Source of the DNA: Candidatus Delongbacteria bacterium
GTDB lineage: Bacteria; CAIWAD01
Length of the DNA: 64,000 nucleotides
NCBI GenBank assembly: GCA_020634015.1
Contig: JACKCN010000004.1
Location: forward strand, 310,001-374,000
Direction of reading: 5' to 3'
The notes below the pieces were generated by a model, which saw only the letters and a list, made by a program, of their open reading frames with translations, was not told where the DNA came from and did no database searches. A program made the position numbers and the translations under genes. Positions 9,307 through 18,669 of this stretch are shown piece after piece (position 1 is the stretch's first letter; every line of letters starts with the position of its first letter).

Positions 9307-9780
9307 TTGAACACCTTGCCCGGAAGCTCATCTCGCCGCGGCCGGCGTGGCCGAGCCGTCGCCCCGCATCTCCTCTCTCTGGCCCTGCTCTGCACCGCCT
9401 GCACCTGGGAGCTGGATCAGGATTCGAATCCGGGGGGCGACCCTGAGCACTCCAGAGATCAGACTCCCGAACAGCAAGACCTTGAATGGCTGGCCACCCA
9501 GGACTCGCTGATCCGCACTCTGGCGGGCGTTCCCGCCTGCCATGGCCCCCAGGACTGCCTGGCTCTGCCCATGGGCGACAAGCCCTGCGGCGGCCCCTGG
9601 CGCTACCTGATCGTCTCACGCAATGCCGAAAACACTCCCCTGGTGGAAGCGATGGTGATGCACTACAACGACATCAACGCCGCCATGAACGAGCGTTGGG
9701 GCTGGGGCTCCGACTGCGAAGTCCTGATGCCCCCCGACCTGATCTGCCAGAACGGAGTCTGCACCGAAGCACCACGATGA
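9307..9780 (+). CDS. Putative lipoprotein, Cys-rich, unknown function
   Basis: A 157-residue protein not assigned to a named family. A basic N-terminus leads into a hydrophobic run ending in the lipobox-like LLCTAC, so lipidation at the second Cys is likely. The mature part has regularly spaced cysteines in CHGPQDCLALPMGDKPCGGPW…SDCEVLMPP…CQNGVC, suggesting disulfides in an extracytoplasmic domain. The start is TTG at 9307, chosen because AGGAGA lies 7-8 nt upstream and no ATG is available before the signal peptide. It is transcribed with the kinase upstream (99-nt gap) or from its own promoter. Confidence 0.7.
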   Translation: MNTLPGSSSRRGRRGRAVAPHLLSLALLCTACTWELDQDSNPGGDPEHSRDQTPEQQDLEWLATQDSLIRTLAGVPACHGPQDCLALPMGDKPCGGPWRYLIVSRNAENTPLVEAMVMHYNDINAAMNERWGWGSDCEVLMPPDLICQNGVCTEAPR

Positions 9781-10212
9781 CGCGCGTGTGATCCATCTCC
9801 AGAGTCGAGATCCTCGCGCCCCTGCGCTACCAGACAACGCCTGGAGCTGAGGCACAGCGCCGCATGCGAGAGATCTCCAGTGTGCCCGTGGGCACCGTCA
9901 GGTACCAGCCTGCCTGACGCCCGGCGATGACCATGCGACGGCGGGCGGGGACAGCGTGGGGGAAGCGTCGCACACGGAAGAATCCCAGTGTGCCCGGGGG
10001 CAACGTGGGGTACCAGCCTGCCTGACGCCCGGAGGTGAGCATGCGACGGCGGGCGGGGACAGCGTGGGGAAGCGCCGCACCAGCCCAGTGTGCCCGGGGG
10101 CAACGTGGGGTACCAGCCTGCCTGACGCCCAGAGGTGAGCATGCGACGGCGGGCGCGCGCAGCGCAGGCCCGTCCGGCGGAGTGAGAGAACAAGATTTCT
10201 TTTGGCTCCACT

Positions 10213-10235
10213 CTTTTCTTTCTCGGAAAGAAAAG
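10213..10235. repeat. T-rich/A-rich hairpin, copy 1 of 4
   Basis: CTTTTCTTTC and its reverse complement around a TCG loop: a 10-bp stem, extended outward by CCAC/GTGG with a small bulge. Further copies are at 10579-10601, 10944-10966 and 11276-11298. The last lies 32 nt beyond the alr stop and, read on the minus strand, could act as a terminator for alr. Confidence 0.8.
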
Positions 10236-10395
10236 GTGGAAAGCGTGGCGCGACCCGCCCGCCCTGGATTCCATAGAAAGTGTGCTGACAACGCGCAAAT
10301 TTGACGACTTCATCAGGCCCGGCTGGAAGCTACGTCGCGAGAGGAGAGCGTTCGGGCGAAGCGAAGCGGTGGGAACTCCCGTGTAACTTGTCGAG

Positions 10396-10415
10396 ATCCC
10401 CGCTTCCGCGGGGAT
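10396..10415. repeat. REP-like palindrome ATCCCCGC, copy 1 of 3
   Basis: An 8-bp perfect stem ATCCCCGC/GCGGGGAT around a TTCC loop, within the context TGTCGAGATCC…GGATGACC. Copies with a TTGC loop are at 10761-10780 and 11093-11112. The motif matches the intergenic palindromes whose chance translation reads 'VIPAxAGI' in many unrelated genomes. Confidence 0.75.
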
Positions 10416-11329
10416 GACCATCCTGGGGATGCGCCGCATGCGGAAGAATCCCAGTGTGCCCGGGGGCAACGTGGGGTACCAGCCTGCCTGACGCCCAGAG
10501 GTGAGCATGCGACGGCGGGCGCGCGCAGCGCAGGCCCGTCCGGCGGAGTGAGAGAACAGGATTTCTTTTGGCTCCACTCTTTTCTTTCTCGGAAAGAAAA
10601 GGTGGAAAGCGTGGCGCGACCCGCCCGCCCGGATTCCACGGAACGTGTGCTGACAATGCGCAAATCTGACAGCTTCATCGGGCCCGGCTGGAAGCTACGT
10701 CGCGAGAGGAGAGCGTTCGGGGGAAGCAAAGCGGTGGGAACTCCCGTGTAACATGTCGAGATCCCCGCTTGCGCGGGGATGACCATCCTGGGGATGCGTC
10801 GCACGCGGAAGAATCCCAGTGTGCCCGGGGGCAACGTGGGGTACCAGCCTGCCTGACGCCCGGAGGTGACCATGCGACGGCGGGCGCGCGCAGCGCAGGC
10901 CCGTCCGGCGGAGTGAGAGAACAAGATTTCTTTTGGCTCCACTCTTTTCTTTCTCGGAAAGAAAAGGTGGAAAGCGTGGCGCGACCCGCCCGCCCCGGAT
11001 TCCACGGAACGTGTACTGACAACGCGCAAATTTGACGACTTCATCAGGCCCGGCACGTCGCGCTTGGATAAGCGATGTGGCCACATGTCGAGATCCCCGC
11101 TTGCGCGGGGATGACCGGCCCGGGGAGGTGTCGCACACGGAAGAATCCCAGTGTGCCCGGGGGCAACGTCGGGTACCAGCCTGCCTGACGCCCAGAGGTG
11201 ACCATGCGACGGCGGGCGCGCGCAGCGCAGGCCCGTCCGGCGGAGTGAGAGGACAAGATTTCTTTTGGCTCCACTCTTTTCTTTCTCGGAAAGAAAAGGT
11301 GGAAAGCGTGGCGCAGCGAAAATGGTGCG

Positions 11330-12490
11330 TCAGTCCACCACCACGCGGTCGATGTCACGATCGAGGCGCGCAAGGATTTCGTACGTCAGGTCATTGGTGC
11401 CGGCGCCGAAGGCACTGACGGTGATCTCGTCGTTGCCCTGATGACCGATGATCACCACGGGATCCGAGGGGGCGACGTTGGGCAGGCCGCTCACGTCCAC
11501 GGTCATCATGTTCATGTTGACCATGCCCACCACGGGGCAGCGCTGGCCGCCGATCAGGACATGACCCCGGTTGCTCAGACCCCGATCGAAGCCATCGTGA
11601 TAGCCCACGGGCACCACCGCGATCTTCATGCGCTGCATCGAGAGATAACTGTTGCCATAGCCGATGAACTCGCCGCGTGAAACCTGCTTGAGGTTGATCA
11701 CCCGGCTGTTCCAGGAGATCACGCGCTTGAGGGTGGGCCGAACCCGGACCTGGCCCTTGAGGTGCATCATCCGGGTTTCCGGACTGGGCCAGAAGCCGTA
11801 CAGCGCGATGCCCACGCGCACCAGATCGTCGATGGTCTCAGGAAAGCTGAAGGTGGCGGCCGAGCTGGCTGCATGCCGCAACACGCCCCGGGCGCCCAGC
11901 TCGTTCAACTGGCGGATGCGGTCGCGATAGACCAGGATCTGGTCCATCACACGCTTGTAGTTGGCCGAGGACTCGGCACCCGCGAAATGCGTGCAGATAC
12001 CCTCCAGGCAGAGCAGTTCCGGATGTTTCAGGCAGCGCTGGGTGGCCGCGGACAGTCCACGGGCGGACAAGCCCGTGCGATGCATGCCGGTTTCCACCTC
12101 CAGATGGACACGAGCCGCCTTGCCCACCCTGCGAGCGGCTTTCTCGGCGGCTCGCAGACGCGAAAGCTCGCTCACGAAAAAGGCGATCTCGTTGGCCACG
12201 GCCCACTCCAGGTCATCATTGTCGATGTCACCCATGATCAGGATGGTGCCCGGTGTGGTACGGCTGGCCAGCACGGCTTCGGCCTCGCCCGCGCAGTACA
12301 CGCAGAAGTGGTTTATCCCGCAGGACTCGGCCAGTGGCACGAAGACCGGAATGCTGTGACCGTAGGCGTTGGCCTTGACCACGCAGGAAATGATCGGTCT
12401 GGGTCCCACCTGCTTGCGGATGTAGCGGACGTTGGAGCGCAGGGCGGATTCGCTGAGTTCGATCCAGGACGAGGGTGTCACCGGGCTCAT
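11330..12490 (-). CDS. alr: Alanine racemase
   Basis: A 386-residue PLP enzyme interconverting L- and D-alanine for peptidoglycan. The PLP lysine is K39 in VVKANAYGHS; the catalytic tyrosine of the second base lies in GYGNSY (Y278 by count). The TIM barrel spans about 8-235 and the C-terminal β-domain follows (GHVLIGGQRCPVVGMVNMN). The ATG at 12490 overlaps the stop of the upstream M20 gene (ATGA), so the two are translationally coupled. A long in-frame extension upstream of this ATG lies inside the neighbour and is not used. Confidence 0.95.
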   Translation of the reverse strand: MSPVTPSSWIELSESALRSNVRYIRKQVGPRPIISCVVKANAYGHSIPVFVPLAESCGINHFCVYCAGEAEAVLASRTTPGTILIMGDIDNDDLEWAVANEIAFFVSELSRLRAAEKAARRVGKAARVHLEVETGMHRTGLSARGLSAATQRCLKHPELLCLEGICTHFAGAESSANYKRVMDQILVYRDRIRQLNELGARGVLRHAASSAATFSFPETIDDLVRVGIALYGFWPSPETRMMHLKGQVRVRPTLKRVISWNSRVINLKQVSRGEFIGYGNSYLSMQRMKIAVVPVGYHDGFDRGLSNRGHVLIGGQRCPVVGMVNMNMMTVDVSGLPNVAPSDPVVIIGHQGNDEITVSAFGAGTNDLTYEILARLDRDIDRVVVD

Positions 12491-13632
12491 GGGGAATCCT
12501 CCTCGAGCAGGCCCTTGAGAGTGGTCAGCAGGAACCGGACGCCCGTGTCCAGCAGTGTGTCGGGAAAGTCGTAGTCGGGATGGTGCAGTGGTGGCTGGTT
12601 CTCGCCGGCACCCAGCCCGAACAACGCGCCGGGACAGGCCGCCGTGAAATGTCCGAAGTCCTCGGACCAGGCGAAGGGCGTGTCTGGCTGCTGGATCACG
12701 AAACCCGCCTGCCCGGCAAGGCGCTCCACACTCCTGACCACCGCGGCGTTGTTCCAGGTGGCCGGAAAGATCTCGACCCATTCCAGTTCACATGTGATTC
12801 CATGGGCCGCGGCCAGGCCCTGACCCAGTGCCTCGCAGGCACGGGCCAGCCGGGTCATCACGGCGGAGTCGTGGGTGCGCAGTGTGGCGCAGACTCGCCC
12901 GCTGCCGGGGCTGGTGCCGAAGGCCGGCCCGCCGATTTCCAGACCCACCACGGTCAGCTGGGCCGCCTCGTGCAGCGCCGTGACCGTCTGGGGCAGGGCC
13001 GCCAGCGCCTGCGCCAGCTGCGCGGCACAGGTCACCGGACTGCGGCCCCGCTCCGGTTCCGCCGCGTGGGAGGATACGCCGGTCAGTCTCACGCTCAGAC
13101 CCTGCGAGGCACTCGCGAAACACCCTTCGCGCGACACGAGTGTTCCCAAGGGATAACCGGGCAGATTGTGAATCGCCAGCACCCGGTCGGGAGCCAGCTC
13201 ACTGAAGCGCGGATCGTCCAGAACGGCACGGGCTCCGGCTCCGGTTTCCTCCGCCGGCTGGAACAGCAAGAGGGCGCTGCCCCGCGAGGGGCGGGTTCCG
13301 GCCAGCTGGCGTGCCACCCCCAGCAACAGGCTCATGTGGCCATCATGTCCGCACTTGTGCGACACCTGCCCGCTGGGAGCGGCCCAGGCCAGATCCGTGC
13401 GGTCCGGGAGAGGCAGGGCGTCCATGTCAGCGCGCAACAGCACACGCGGCCCGGGCAATGGGCCATCGAAGATCGCCACCAGCCCGTGCCCGCCCAGTTC
13501 GCGGACCAGGCGATCCGGCTTGAGCTGTTCCAGTTCCTGACACAGCAACGCGGCCGTGCGGGATTCCTCCCCGGACAATTCGGCGCAGGCATGCAGGCGG
13601 TGACGAAGTTCGGTGAGAGAAAGTGCGGGCAT
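12487..13632 (-). CDS. M20-family metallo-amidohydrolase
   Basis: A 381-residue enzyme of the M20D peptidase/amidohydrolase group (hippurate, IAA-amino-acid or N-acetyl-amino-acid hydrolases). Metal-binding motifs include HKCGHDGH, the catalytic glutamates in FQPAEET, and the HHPDYDFPD segment near the C-terminus; the dimerisation domain occupies the middle third. The ATG at 13632 has GGAGG at good spacing. Coupling to alr hints at a role in releasing amino acids, possibly peptidoglycan-derived, but the substrate cannot be read from sequence. Confidence 0.88.
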   Translation of the reverse strand: MPALSLTELRHRLHACAELSGEESRTAALLCQELEQLKPDRLVRELGGHGLVAIFDGPLPGPRVLLRADMDALPLPDRTDLAWAAPSGQVSHKCGHDGHMSLLLGVARQLAGTRPSRGSALLLFQPAEETGAGARAVLDDPRFSELAPDRVLAIHNLPGYPLGTLVSREGCFASASQGLSVRLTGVSSHAAEPERGRSPVTCAAQLAQALAALPQTVTALHEAAQLTVVGLEIGGPAFGTSPGSGRVCATLRTHDSAVMTRLARACEALGQGLAAAHGITCELEWVEIFPATWNNAAVVRSVERLAGQAGFVIQQPDTPFAWSEDFGHFTAACPGALFGLGAGENQPPLHHPDYDFPDTLLDTGVRFLLTTLKGLLEEDSP

Positions 13633-13996
13633 GAACGGACCTCCGTTTGTCCCGCAAGGGCCGCCCATTGAGATCTTGCACGCGATTTCATCGGCCCTTG
13701 TGGGCGAAGGCAGCTTCGGGAGTGGCCTTTCAACCAGTGGAATTCCGGTGGGAATCACAAATCGAAGGCGACCGGATCAGTCGGCGCTTCCCGGTCGGGG
13801 GACTCCGGGTCTGCCGGGACGACCGCGCGCGGGCGCGCAGTTCCCTTGCCAAGCCTGAGCTCGAATCCCATTTTGGGCGCGTCTCCCGTCGCCCCTCTCC
13901 CCTCTGGCGATTCCTGCAGCCCCACGTCCCGGGCTGGCGATTCCTTCCCGCACTCATGTTCCCGGTTGTCGGTCGAACCCTGGAAGGATGGCTCTC
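13633..13996. other. Divergent intergenic region
   Basis: This 364-nt stretch separates the divergently read M20-alr pair and the RCC1 gene, and must hold the promoters of both. I see no gene, no strong hairpin and no convincing -35/-10 pair. Confidence 0.5.
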
Positions 13997-16042
13997 ATGA
14001 CTCCACTCACGCCTGTGCGCGCTCTGCCTTTCGCAACGGCTCTGCTGCTGGTCCTGCATCCCATGGCGCTGTCCGCCCGGGACAACGGGGCGATCGTGGG
14101 CTGGGGCAGCCAGGTGGTGGTTCGTGCCTCGCTCCAGCAGGAGCTGGTGTCGCTTTCGGCGGGTGGCGGACACAGCATGGGGCTTCGTGCGGACGGCACA
14201 CTGGTCGCCTGGGGTGACAACCGGGAAGGCCAGTGCCAGCTGACCTCCGCGACGCCGGGATGCATCGCGGTGAGCGCAGGTCTGAATCACAGTCTGGCGC
14301 TGCTCGCGGACGGCAGCCTGCGCGCCAGCGGAGACAATCTCTATGGCCAGTGCGAGCTGCCCACGCCCGGCAGCCCGCCCGTGGCGATTTCCGCCGGTTA
14401 CTTCCACAATCTGGCTCTGCTGGCCGATGGGTCGCTGTGCGCCTGGGGTGACAACATCTACGGGCAATGCGAGCTGCCCGAGCCCAACAGCGGTTTCATC
14501 GCGATCGCGGCGGGCGGGGTGCACAGTCTGGCGCTGCGCGAGGATGGCCGCATCGAAGCCTGGGGCAGCAATGGCGATGGCCAGTGCACCGTGCCCCTGC
14601 CCAACTCGGGTTTCACGGCCCTTGCGGCAGGAGCCAACCACAGTCTGGCGCTGCGCTCGGATGGAGTGCTGGCGGCCTGGGGGGCCAATGACCACTCCCA
14701 GTGCCTGATCCCGTTTCCGAATGAGGGATTCATCTCCCTGGCCGCCGGCAGTCGGCACAGCATGGGTCTGCGCCAGAACGGCAGTCTGGAGGTCTGGGGC
14801 GACGACACATTCCAGCAGCTGGCGGTGCCACAGTGGGCCGCTCCCTTCAGCACCATCGCGGCGGGCTTCAATCATTGCCTGGCCATTTCCGCCAGCGGGC
14901 CGTGCCAGGCCTGGGGGGCCAATTCACTGGGGCAATGTCTGGTCCAGGAGCCCGATCCGGAGTTCGTGGCGATCGCCGCGGGCTACGAGCACAACCTGGG
15001 CCTGCGCGCCGATGGATCGATCCTGGCCTGGGGCTACAATGGCTTCGATCAGTGCACACTGGAGGGAGCGAACACGGACTTCGTCGCGGTGGCCGCGGGC
15101 GGCAATCACAGTCTGGCCCTGAGCCGCTGGGGCCGCGTGCAGGTCTGGGGCTGCAATGATGACGGCCAATCGACCATGCCCGACCCCCTGGCGCTCTTCA
15201 CGCAGGTGACCGCAGGGTACGAGCACAGCATGGCCCTGAGAGTCAACGGCAGCATTCTGGCCTGGGGCAATGACGGAAGCGGCCAGTGTGAGGTGCCCGC
15301 GCCCAATCAGGAGTTCATCGCCGTGGCTGCTGGCTGGTATCACAGCCTGGCCCTCAAAGCGGATGGAAGCCTGGTCGCGTGGGGTGATGGGGCCTTCGGC
15401 CAATGTGAGCTTCCCGACCCCAATCAGGATCTGCTGGCGATCGCGGCGGGGGACGGGCACAGCCTGTGCCTGCGTGCCGATGGATCGATCCTGGCCTGGG
15501 GCCTGAATTCCGTCGGGCAATGCGACGTGCCCGAACCCAATGCGGACTTCATCGCGGTGGCCGCAGGGCGCTGGCACAGTCTTGGCCTCAAGGCGGATGG
15601 ATCGGTCGTGTCCTGGGGCGACAACAGCTGGGATATGCTGCCCGCGATCCAGCCCGGCGACGACGTCGTGGCCATCGCCGCCGGCGGATTCCACAGCCTG
15701 GCTCTTCGTGGGCGCTCGCAGACCGCCATCGAACCAGGCCCACGCGGCCTGCCGGAGTTCGCGCCGGTCGTGATCCGCTCCGTCACGCCCAACCCCTTCA
15801 ACCCCGAGACCCAGCTGGAGTTCGACCTGCGGCAGGCGGCACGCGTGCACATGCGCGTGTACGACATCGCGGGGCAGCTGGTGAGCTGGCAGCCTGCGGG
15901 TCCGTACGCGGCGGGCCTGCACCGGATTCGCTGGGATGGCCTGACCCGCTCCGGCATGCCGGCAGCCTCGGGTGTCTACCTGATCCAGCTGGATGATGGG
16001 CGGGGGCACGTCGCCGTGAGTCGGGCGACCCTGGTGCGCTGA
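13997..16042 (+). CDS. Secreted RCC1-repeat β-propeller protein with sorting domain
   Basis: A 681-residue exported protein. After a signal peptide (ALPFATALLLVLHPMALSA) there are fourteen tandem ~41-residue RCC1/BNR-type repeats with the core AAG..HSLALR.DGS..AWG.N..GQC.VP.PN. Fourteen could fold as two seven-bladed propellers. The C-terminus carries SVTPNPFNPETQLEF and ASGVYLIQLDDGRG, the sorting domain. No enzymatic motif; a binding or structural surface role is inferred. Start choice: an ATG at 13988 abuts the GGAAGG site (13982-13987) with no spacing, whereas the ATG at 13997 has the correct 9-nt spacing, so 13997 is preferred. Confidence 0.88.
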   Translation: MTPLTPVRALPFATALLLVLHPMALSARDNGAIVGWGSQVVVRASLQQELVSLSAGGGHSMGLRADGTLVAWGDNREGQCQLTSATPGCIAVSAGLNHSLALLADGSLRASGDNLYGQCELPTPGSPPVAISAGYFHNLALLADGSLCAWGDNIYGQCELPEPNSGFIAIAAGGVHSLALREDGRIEAWGSNGDGQCTVPLPNSGFTALAAGANHSLALRSDGVLAAWGANDHSQCLIPFPNEGFISLAAGSRHSMGLRQNGSLEVWGDDTFQQLAVPQWAAPFSTIAAGFNHCLAISASGPCQAWGANSLGQCLVQEPDPEFVAIAAGYEHNLGLRADGSILAWGYNGFDQCTLEGANTDFVAVAAGGNHSLALSRWGRVQVWGCNDDGQSTMPDPLALFTQVTAGYEHSMALRVNGSILAWGNDGSGQCEVPAPNQEFIAVAAGWYHSLALKADGSLVAWGDGAFGQCELPDPNQDLLAIAAGDGHSLCLRADGSILAWGLNSVGQCDVPEPNADFIAVAAGRWHSLGLKADGSVVSWGDNSWDMLPAIQPGDDVVAIAAGGFHSLALRGRSQTAIEPGPRGLPEFAPVVIRSVTPNPFNPETQLEFDLRQAARVHMRVYDIAGQLVSWQPAGPYAAGLHRIRWDGLTRSGMPAASGVYLIQLDDGRGHVAVSRATLVR

Positions 16043-16076
16043 TTTCACCGTGCAATGGAAGAGCGTCAACTCTGCG

Positions 16077-16775
16077 TCAGGCGGGATGCGGTGACTCATG
16101 GCGGGCTGCCAGCCTGCGTATCTCATGGTTCTCGAAGGTGGAGGACGGCGCACGGTCGGACTCGTCCAGCGCCCAGCCCAGCATGGCGCGGGCCAGCTCG
16201 TCGGATGTGAGACCCATGTTGGGCCAAAGTGGGCGCAGCACCGGATACAGCCAGCGGAACACGCGGTAGGCCAGGGTCGGTTCGCGGCGCGCGGTCACGG
16301 GAAAGATGTAGCCGGGCCGGAAGATGCCCAGTCGGGCGAAGCCTTGCGCCAGCAGGGCGTTCTCGGCCACCCCCTTGTGACGGGCGAAGGCGATGCGGCT
16401 GCGCTGGTTCCGGTCGGCACCCATGCCCGAGAGGAAGGCCAGGATCGCGCCGGGGCTGACCGCGTGCAGCACGCGCGCGAGATGCGCGGGCTGTTCGGCC
16501 GTGACCCGGCGCAGTTCGTCGGCCGACACCGCGCCGGTGTAGACCCCGATGCAGTAGAACACCACATCCTGCCCCGCCAGTGCCGCGCTCAGGGGCTCGC
16601 AGTGGTCAAAATCGGGGTGGATCGTTTCCTGCAGCCGGGCATGCGTCACTCCACAGGGCCGGCGCCCGATCACGCTCACACGCCCGATGCGCGCGTCGTC
16701 CAGGCACAGCCGCAGCAGCAGGCCGCCGACCATGCCGGTCGCGCCCAGAACCAGTACCGAAAGATCCTTGGCCAT
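16077..16775 (-). CDS. NAD(P)-binding Rossmann-fold protein (atypical SDR / NmrA-like)
   Basis: A 232-residue protein with an N-terminal dinucleotide-binding motif GATGMVGG (residues 10-17) and the SDR-like segments DVVFYCIGVYTG and FLSGMGADRNQRSR. It resembles the short atypical SDRs (HTATIP2/YwnB type), which lack the classical YxxxK pair. Substrate unknown. The ATG at 16775 has GAGAGGAC upstream; an in-frame extension has no ribosome site. It converges with the RCC1 gene and is read in the same direction as the MBL-fold gene upstream. Confidence 0.82.
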   Translation of the reverse strand: MAKDLSVLVLGATGMVGGLLLRLCLDDARIGRVSVIGRRPCGVTHARLQETIHPDFDHCEPLSAALAGQDVVFYCIGVYTGAVSADELRRVTAEQPAHLARVLHAVSPGAILAFLSGMGADRNQRSRIAFARHKGVAENALLAQGFARLGIFRPGYIFPVTARREPTLAYRVFRWLYPVLRPLWPNMGLTSDELARAMLGWALDESDRAPSSTFENHEIRRLAARHESPHPA

Positions 16776-16845
16776 GTCCTGTCCTCTCTGTTGCCGCATG
16801 CATTCTGCCGGTTCGTCGCCTCTTCTCCGCTCGGACCGGCTGTGC

Positions 16846-17880
16846 TCAGTAGCCGCCTGTGGAGACGATGGGATCTTCCTGCGCCGTCCGCCAGGGCCGT
16901 TCGGGCCACCAACGCACCGGGGGCGCCGGTGATGCCGGGTCGACGCTCTCACCGGGCCGCGGAATCACCAGCGGAGTCGCGCTGGATTGCGCGGCCCGCA
17001 GCAGGCGTTCCACGGGTTCGGTCCAGCCGTGGAAGGCCAGATTGAATGTGCCCCAATGCACGGGCAGCAGCAGGCCGCCCCGGACGAGCGCATGTGCCTT
17101 GACCGCCTGTTCGGGCCCCAGGTGCACATCCGGCCAGAGGGCATCGTAGGCACCACACTCGATCAGGCTGAGGTCGAAGGGGCCAAGGCGCTCGCCGATC
17201 TCGCGAAAGCCCGGGAAGAAGCCACTGTCACCGCAGATGTACACCCGGTGCCGCGGGCTCTGGATGGCCCAGCCTGCCCAGAGTGTCGGATTTCCCCGCA
17301 GATGTCCCAGCAGCCGACCCGAAAAGTGGCGGGCCGGGGTGGCCGTCAGGACCAGCTCGCCCAGATCCAGGCTCTGCCACCAGTCGCGTTCGATGATGCG
17401 CTCCGGCCGCACACCCCAGCGTTCCAGCCAGGCTCCCACACCCAGGGGCGTGACGAAGAGTGGCACCCGATCGCGCAGCAGGCGAATCGTCTCGCGGTCC
17501 AGGTGATCGTAGTGATCGTGCGTCAGCAGGACCGCATCCAGCGGCGGCAGGTCTTCCAAGGCCAGAGGTGGAGCGAAGAAACGCGTCGGCCCGAGCCAGG
17601 ACACCGGAGACACGCGCCGTCCCCAGACCGGATCACAGAGCAGGCGCTTGCCGCCGATCTCGATCAGCACGCTGGAATGCCCAAGCCAGGTCACGCGCAA
17701 GCCGCTCGTGGGTGGCTGGCTGAAATCGGCGGCCCGGCGTTGGCACACAGGAAGTGGCAGATCGGGGGTCGCATGCGTCGAGCGATTCCAGTATCTGGCC
17801 AGCATCTTCAGCAGGGAGCCATTGCGCACGGGCAGCGGATTGTGAAAGCTCCCCCCGTGCCATTGCGGGGAGGCTGCCAT
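16846..17880 (-). CDS. MBL-fold hydrolase, NAPE-PLD / UlaG-like
   Basis: A ~344-residue metallo-β-lactamase-fold protein. It has the zinc-binding HxHxDH motif as THDHYDHLD, a distal ICGDSGF and the late LLPVHWGTF histidine. The N-terminal HGGSFHNPLP and the strand VTWLGHSSVLIEIGG are typical of bacterial N-acyl-phosphatidylethanolamine-phospholipase-D-like proteins, so a phospholipid or lactone ester may be the substrate. Start uncertain: ATG 17880 lies just before the conserved N-terminus but lacks a ribosome site; a TTG at 17931 has GGGGAGG at 4-nt spacing and would add 17 residues. Confidence 0.82.
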   Translation of the reverse strand: MAASPQWHGGSFHNPLPVRNGSLLKMLARYWNRSTHATPDLPLPVCQRRAADFSQPPTSGLRVTWLGHSSVLIEIGGKRLLCDPVWGRRVSPVSWLGPTRFFAPPLALEDLPPLDAVLLTHDHYDHLDRETIRLLRDRVPLFVTPLGVGAWLERWGVRPERIIERDWWQSLDLGELVLTATPARHFSGRLLGHLRGNPTLWAGWAIQSPRHRVYICGDSGFFPGFREIGERLGPFDLSLIECGAYDALWPDVHLGPEQAVKAHALVRGGLLLPVHWGTFNLAFHGWTEPVERLLRAAQSSATPLVIPRPGESVDPASPAPPVRWWPERPWRTAQEDPIVSTGGY

Positions 17881-18192
17881 GGCGTCTCGCCGGGCTCGTG
17901 CGCCAGCGACTCTGGTCTCGGTCGTGGACAAGGTTCCTCCCCGGGTCGGCCGGAACGGCTGCCTGGAACTGGATGGCACACGTGGATGGCTGGACTTCGG
18001 CCGCTGTGTGCCATGCGCCATCACATGGCAGGCCGCACGGCAACACGCGTTGGGCAAAGGCCCTGAACTCTCGGACCGACTTGTCCTGAAGCGGGCAGGA
18101 ACTACCTTGCACGTTCGGTCAGGGCGCTGGTGTCCGGTTGCCCGCCGTGACCAGGCACCCATTCCAGGACAACGCAATCCGGAGGAATCGGC

Positions 18193-18630
18193 ATGGACGC
18201 TTTTCTGGCTGCCGCGATCGAGGAAGCCCGGGCCGGGCTGGCCGAGGGCGGCATTCCCATCGGCTCGGTCCTGGTGCTCGACGGACGCATCGTGGGACGC
18301 GGGCACAACCGGCGTGTCCAGCGCGGCAGCACCGTGCTGCACGCGGAAATGGACTGTCTGGAGAACGCGGGCCGGATGACGGCCACGGACTACCGCCGCT
18401 GCGTGCTCTACTCCACCCTCTCCCCGTGCGACATGTGCAGCGGTGCCGCGCTGCTTTACGGCATCCCGACGGTGATCGTGGGCGAGAACCACACCTTCCG
18501 GGGCCCCGAAGAGCATCTGCGGGCCAGAGGAGTGACTCTTCGCATCGTGGACGACCCGACCTGCCGCGCCCTGATGGAGCATTTCATTCGCGAGAATCCT
18601 GTGCTCTGGAACGAGGACATCGGCGAATAG
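18193..18630 (+). CDS. Cytosine/nucleoside deaminase, yeast FCY1-like
   Basis: A 145-residue zinc-dependent deaminase of the CDA/TadA superfamily. The zinc and catalytic motifs are HAEMDCLENAGR (H and the proton-shuttling E) and TLSPCDMCSGA. Downstream, YGIPTVIVGEN, RARGV, VDD..C and the terminal NEDIGE follow the layout of yeast cytosine deaminase (Fcy1) much better than bacterial CodA or TadA, so cytosine to uracil salvage is the best guess; guanine or tRNA adenosine deamination are the alternatives. GGAGGA lies 6 nt before the ATG. It converges with the reductase gene downstream. Confidence 0.87.
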   Translation: MDAFLAAAIEEARAGLAEGGIPIGSVLVLDGRIVGRGHNRRVQRGSTVLHAEMDCLENAGRMTATDYRRCVLYSTLSPCDMCSGAALLYGIPTVIVGENHTFRGPEEHLRARGVTLRIVDDPTCRALMEHFIRENPVLWNEDIGE

Positions 18631-18669
18631 GACCTCCCTGGCCGCAAGCCAGCGGCGGACACCAAGGAA

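Larger units (their letters stand above)
9876..11309. repeat. Large non-coding tandem repeat array with hairpin subunits
   Basis: A module beginning CCCAGTGTGCCCGGGGGCAA recurs at about 9876 (diverged), 9984, 10084, 10450, 10815 and 11147. The first two copies are short (about 100 nt apart); the later ones have periods of 366, 365 and 332 nt. Each long unit carries, in order, a block rich in CAGCCTGCCTGACGCCC, a TTTTCTTTC-TCG-GAAAGAAAA hairpin block, and (three units) a REP-like ATCCCCGC hairpin. Short open frames cross it on several strands, but they change frame between units and follow the repeat period, so I regard the array as non-coding. It separates the lipoprotein gene from the 3' end of alr. 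Confidence 0.9.

Noticed and set aside
9663..11418. Several open frames of 100-300 codons across the repeat array on both strands
   Set aside because: They follow the repeat period, switch frame between units and translate hairpin sequence (e.g. the VIPAxAGI type); none has a ribosome site.
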